From the NCBI GenBank assembly GCA_900544635.1, contig UQVV01000103.1:1-6507 (forward strand): a stretch of 6,507 nucleotides of DNA, written 5' to 3'. Origin of the DNA: an uncultured Cloacibacillus sp. Lineage in GTDB: Bacteria; Synergistota; Synergistia; Synergistales; Synergistaceae. Positions 5,496 to 6,507 of the stretch are shown here, piece by piece. Under the pieces are notes generated by a model. That model had not been told where the DNA came from, did no database searches, and saw only the letters and a list, made by a program, of their open reading frames with translations. Made by a program: the position numbers and the translations under genes. Each line of letters starts with the position of its first letter. The first letter of the stretch is position 1.

Positions 5496-6422
5496 ATGAT
5501 GAAAATAGCCGTGTTCGGAATAGGCGGTGTCGGCGGTCTGGTCGGCGGCGCTCTGGCGCGGAAGAACGAAGAGACATATTTCATAGCGCGCGGAAAAACA
5601 TTGGAAGCGATAGTCAGCCGCGGCCTGCATGTAGAATCCGCGCTGCTCGGCGATTTCACCGTCAAGCCGAAGGGTGCTGCCGAAAGCGCCGGCGATTTCG
5701 GAGTGATGGACGCCGTCATAATTTCCTGCAAAGGGTACAGCCTCAAAGAAGCCTGCCGCATCGTCTCTCCGATGGTGGGCGAGGATACGCTCGTCGTCCC
5801 GCTGCTCAACGGCGTCGGAGTCTCCGAGATGATGAAGCCTCTGCTTCCTCCATGCCTCCTTGCGGACGGAGTCATCCACGTCTTCAGCCATATAGAAGAG
5901 CCGGGCCATATTGTCCAGAGCTACGGCCCGTGCCATGTCATCATAGGCATGAAAGGCGGCGAACGTCCGCAAAAGCTCGACGAGTTTGCGGAAGCACTCA
6001 ACGGTGCGGGGATAAAGACGAGCCTCAGCGAGGACATACTTTTCGAGAGCTGGCGCAAATATCTGATAATGTGCGGCAACAGCGTCGTCTTCTGTTACTA
6101 CGACGGCCCGGCGTGGAAGGTGCGCGAGCACGCAGATTATAAGGACACTGTGCGCGCTGCGGCGAACGAAATAATTTCCGTTGCTGCTGCAAACGGCGTA
6201 AAACTGCCCGAAGGCTCCGCTGACTTGTGCGCTGAGAACTTTATGAAGCTTGCGCCCGAAACGGTTAACTCTCTGTACCGTGACCTGAGCTCCGGCAAAC
6301 CTCCGCAGAAAACCGAACTTGACCACCTTATAGGCAGAATGATAGAAATGGGCCGCGCGGCGAACATTCCGACGCCGTACCATGAGATGGCGTATAAACG
6401 CTTCGCACCAGAAAAACGATAA
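5496..6422 (+). CDS. ketopantoate reductase (PanE/ApbA) family oxidoreductase
   Basis: The family reduces 2-dehydropantoate to pantoate with NADPH, a step of pantothenate and coenzyme A synthesis, though many paralogues have other or unknown substrates. The 308-residue product has the Rossmann motif GIGGVGG at 8-14 and R32 in the position that contacts the NADPH phosphate. NGVG follows at 105-108 (N105), then WRKY with the catalytic-type K188, N195, and the C-terminal SLYRDLSSGKPPQKTELDHLIG with E274 matching the substrate-binding Glu. All landmark residues are present, so it is probably active. ATG at 5496 or 5499 is possible; GGGGGAG at 5485-5491 gives spacers of 4 or 7 nt, slightly favouring 5499 (one Met shorter). 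It stands alone after the terminator, with no panB, panC or other pantothenate gene nearby, so panE itself is not certain. Confidence 0.88.
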   Translation: MMKIAVFGIGGVGGLVGGALARKNEETYFIARGKTLEAIVSRGLHVESALLGDFTVKPKGAAESAGDFGVMDAVIISCKGYSLKEACRIVSPMVGEDTLVVPLLNGVGVSEMMKPLLPPCLLADGVIHVFSHIEEPGHIVQSYGPCHVIIGMKGGERPQKLDEFAEALNGAGIKTSLSEDILFESWRKYLIMCGNSVVFCYYDGPAWKVREHADYKDTVRAAANEIISVAAANGVKLPEGSADLCAENFMKLAPETVNSLYRDLSSGKPPQKTELDHLIGRMIEMGRAANIPTPYHEMAYKRFAPEKR

Positions 6423-6507
6423 AATTACAAGAAGGCGGAAATACTAAGTAGATTTATAAGCAGCGCATCCCCGTAAAATCTCTAAAATGACAGGCGTTTG
6501 AAGAGGG
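6423..6507. other. 3' intergenic end of window, no feature recognised
   Basis: These 85 bases are more AT-rich than the genes and contain no ORF of useful size, no clear terminator hairpin with a T-tract and no convincing promoter. Two TAAAAT copies (6474-6479 and 6483-6488) are too short to interpret. Confidence 0.6.

Noticed and set aside
5469..6383. Open frame on the - strand opposite the ketopantoate reductase-family gene (304 codons)
   Set aside because: The + strand encodes a full oxidoreductase with all landmark residues. The reverse frame is a codon-bias shadow.
1..6507. Search for CRISPR arrays, tRNA or rRNA genes, insertion sequences and defence or toxin systems
   Set aside because: No spaced direct repeats, clover-leaf sequence, transposase motif or toxin-antitoxin-like pair was seen. 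The window is nearly filled by conserved housekeeping genes.

Overview
The window holds one strand of conserved housekeeping genes, all on the + strand, with little non-coding space. By eye the DNA is GC-rich, yet AUA isoleucine codons are used freely (ata-ata runs are common). L27 begins directly with MAHKKG, so it lacks the cleavable N-terminal extension of Firmicutes L27, and no Prp protease gene lies between rplU and rpmA. Together with the order obgE-nadD-LCP gene-rsfS, this suggests a diderm anaerobe of the Synergistota (Cloacibacillus/Synergistes-like). That assignment is an inference from sequence style and gene order, not a database match.

Layout. Positions 1-416 hold the 3' part of aroQ (type II 3-dehydroquinase, shikimate pathway), whose start lies outside the window. 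A textbook sigma-70 promoter, TTGACA-17 nt-TATAAT, begins inside the aroQ stop codon. It drives a leader of about 75 nt with small hairpins, then rplU (L21) and rpmA (L27). A strong GC hairpin followed by TTTTCT sits between rpmA and obgE and ends only about 20 nt before the obgE start. It probably works as a partial terminator that sets the ratio of ribosomal protein to GTPase expression. Next come obgE (ribosome-assembly GTPase), nadD (NAD synthesis; its start overlaps the obgE stop), a LytR-CpsA-Psr (LCP) envelope protein starting with TTG, rsfS (ribosome silencing factor) and a HIT-family nucleotide-binding protein. These are tightly packed and look like one operon. An intrinsic terminator at about 5392-5428 closes it. 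A separate gene for a ketopantoate reductase-family enzyme (PanE/ApbA) follows, and the last 85 bases show nothing I can name.

How the genes fit together. The cluster joins ribosome components and ribosome maturation or silencing (L21, L27, ObgE, RsfS) with NAD synthesis (NadD) and an envelope glycopolymer ligase-type protein. This is a growth-rate-linked grouping of the kind known around obg in many bacteria. The Firmicutes partners yhbY and yqeK are absent, and the LCP gene occupies the place between nadD and rsfS.

I found no novel defence, mobile or otherwise undescribed system. The points worth a second look are mainly regulatory: the promoter embedded in aroQ, a palindrome at the predicted rplU start site, the rpmA-obgE hairpin, and an extended -10 inside the operon terminator. 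There are also a few protein-level oddities.
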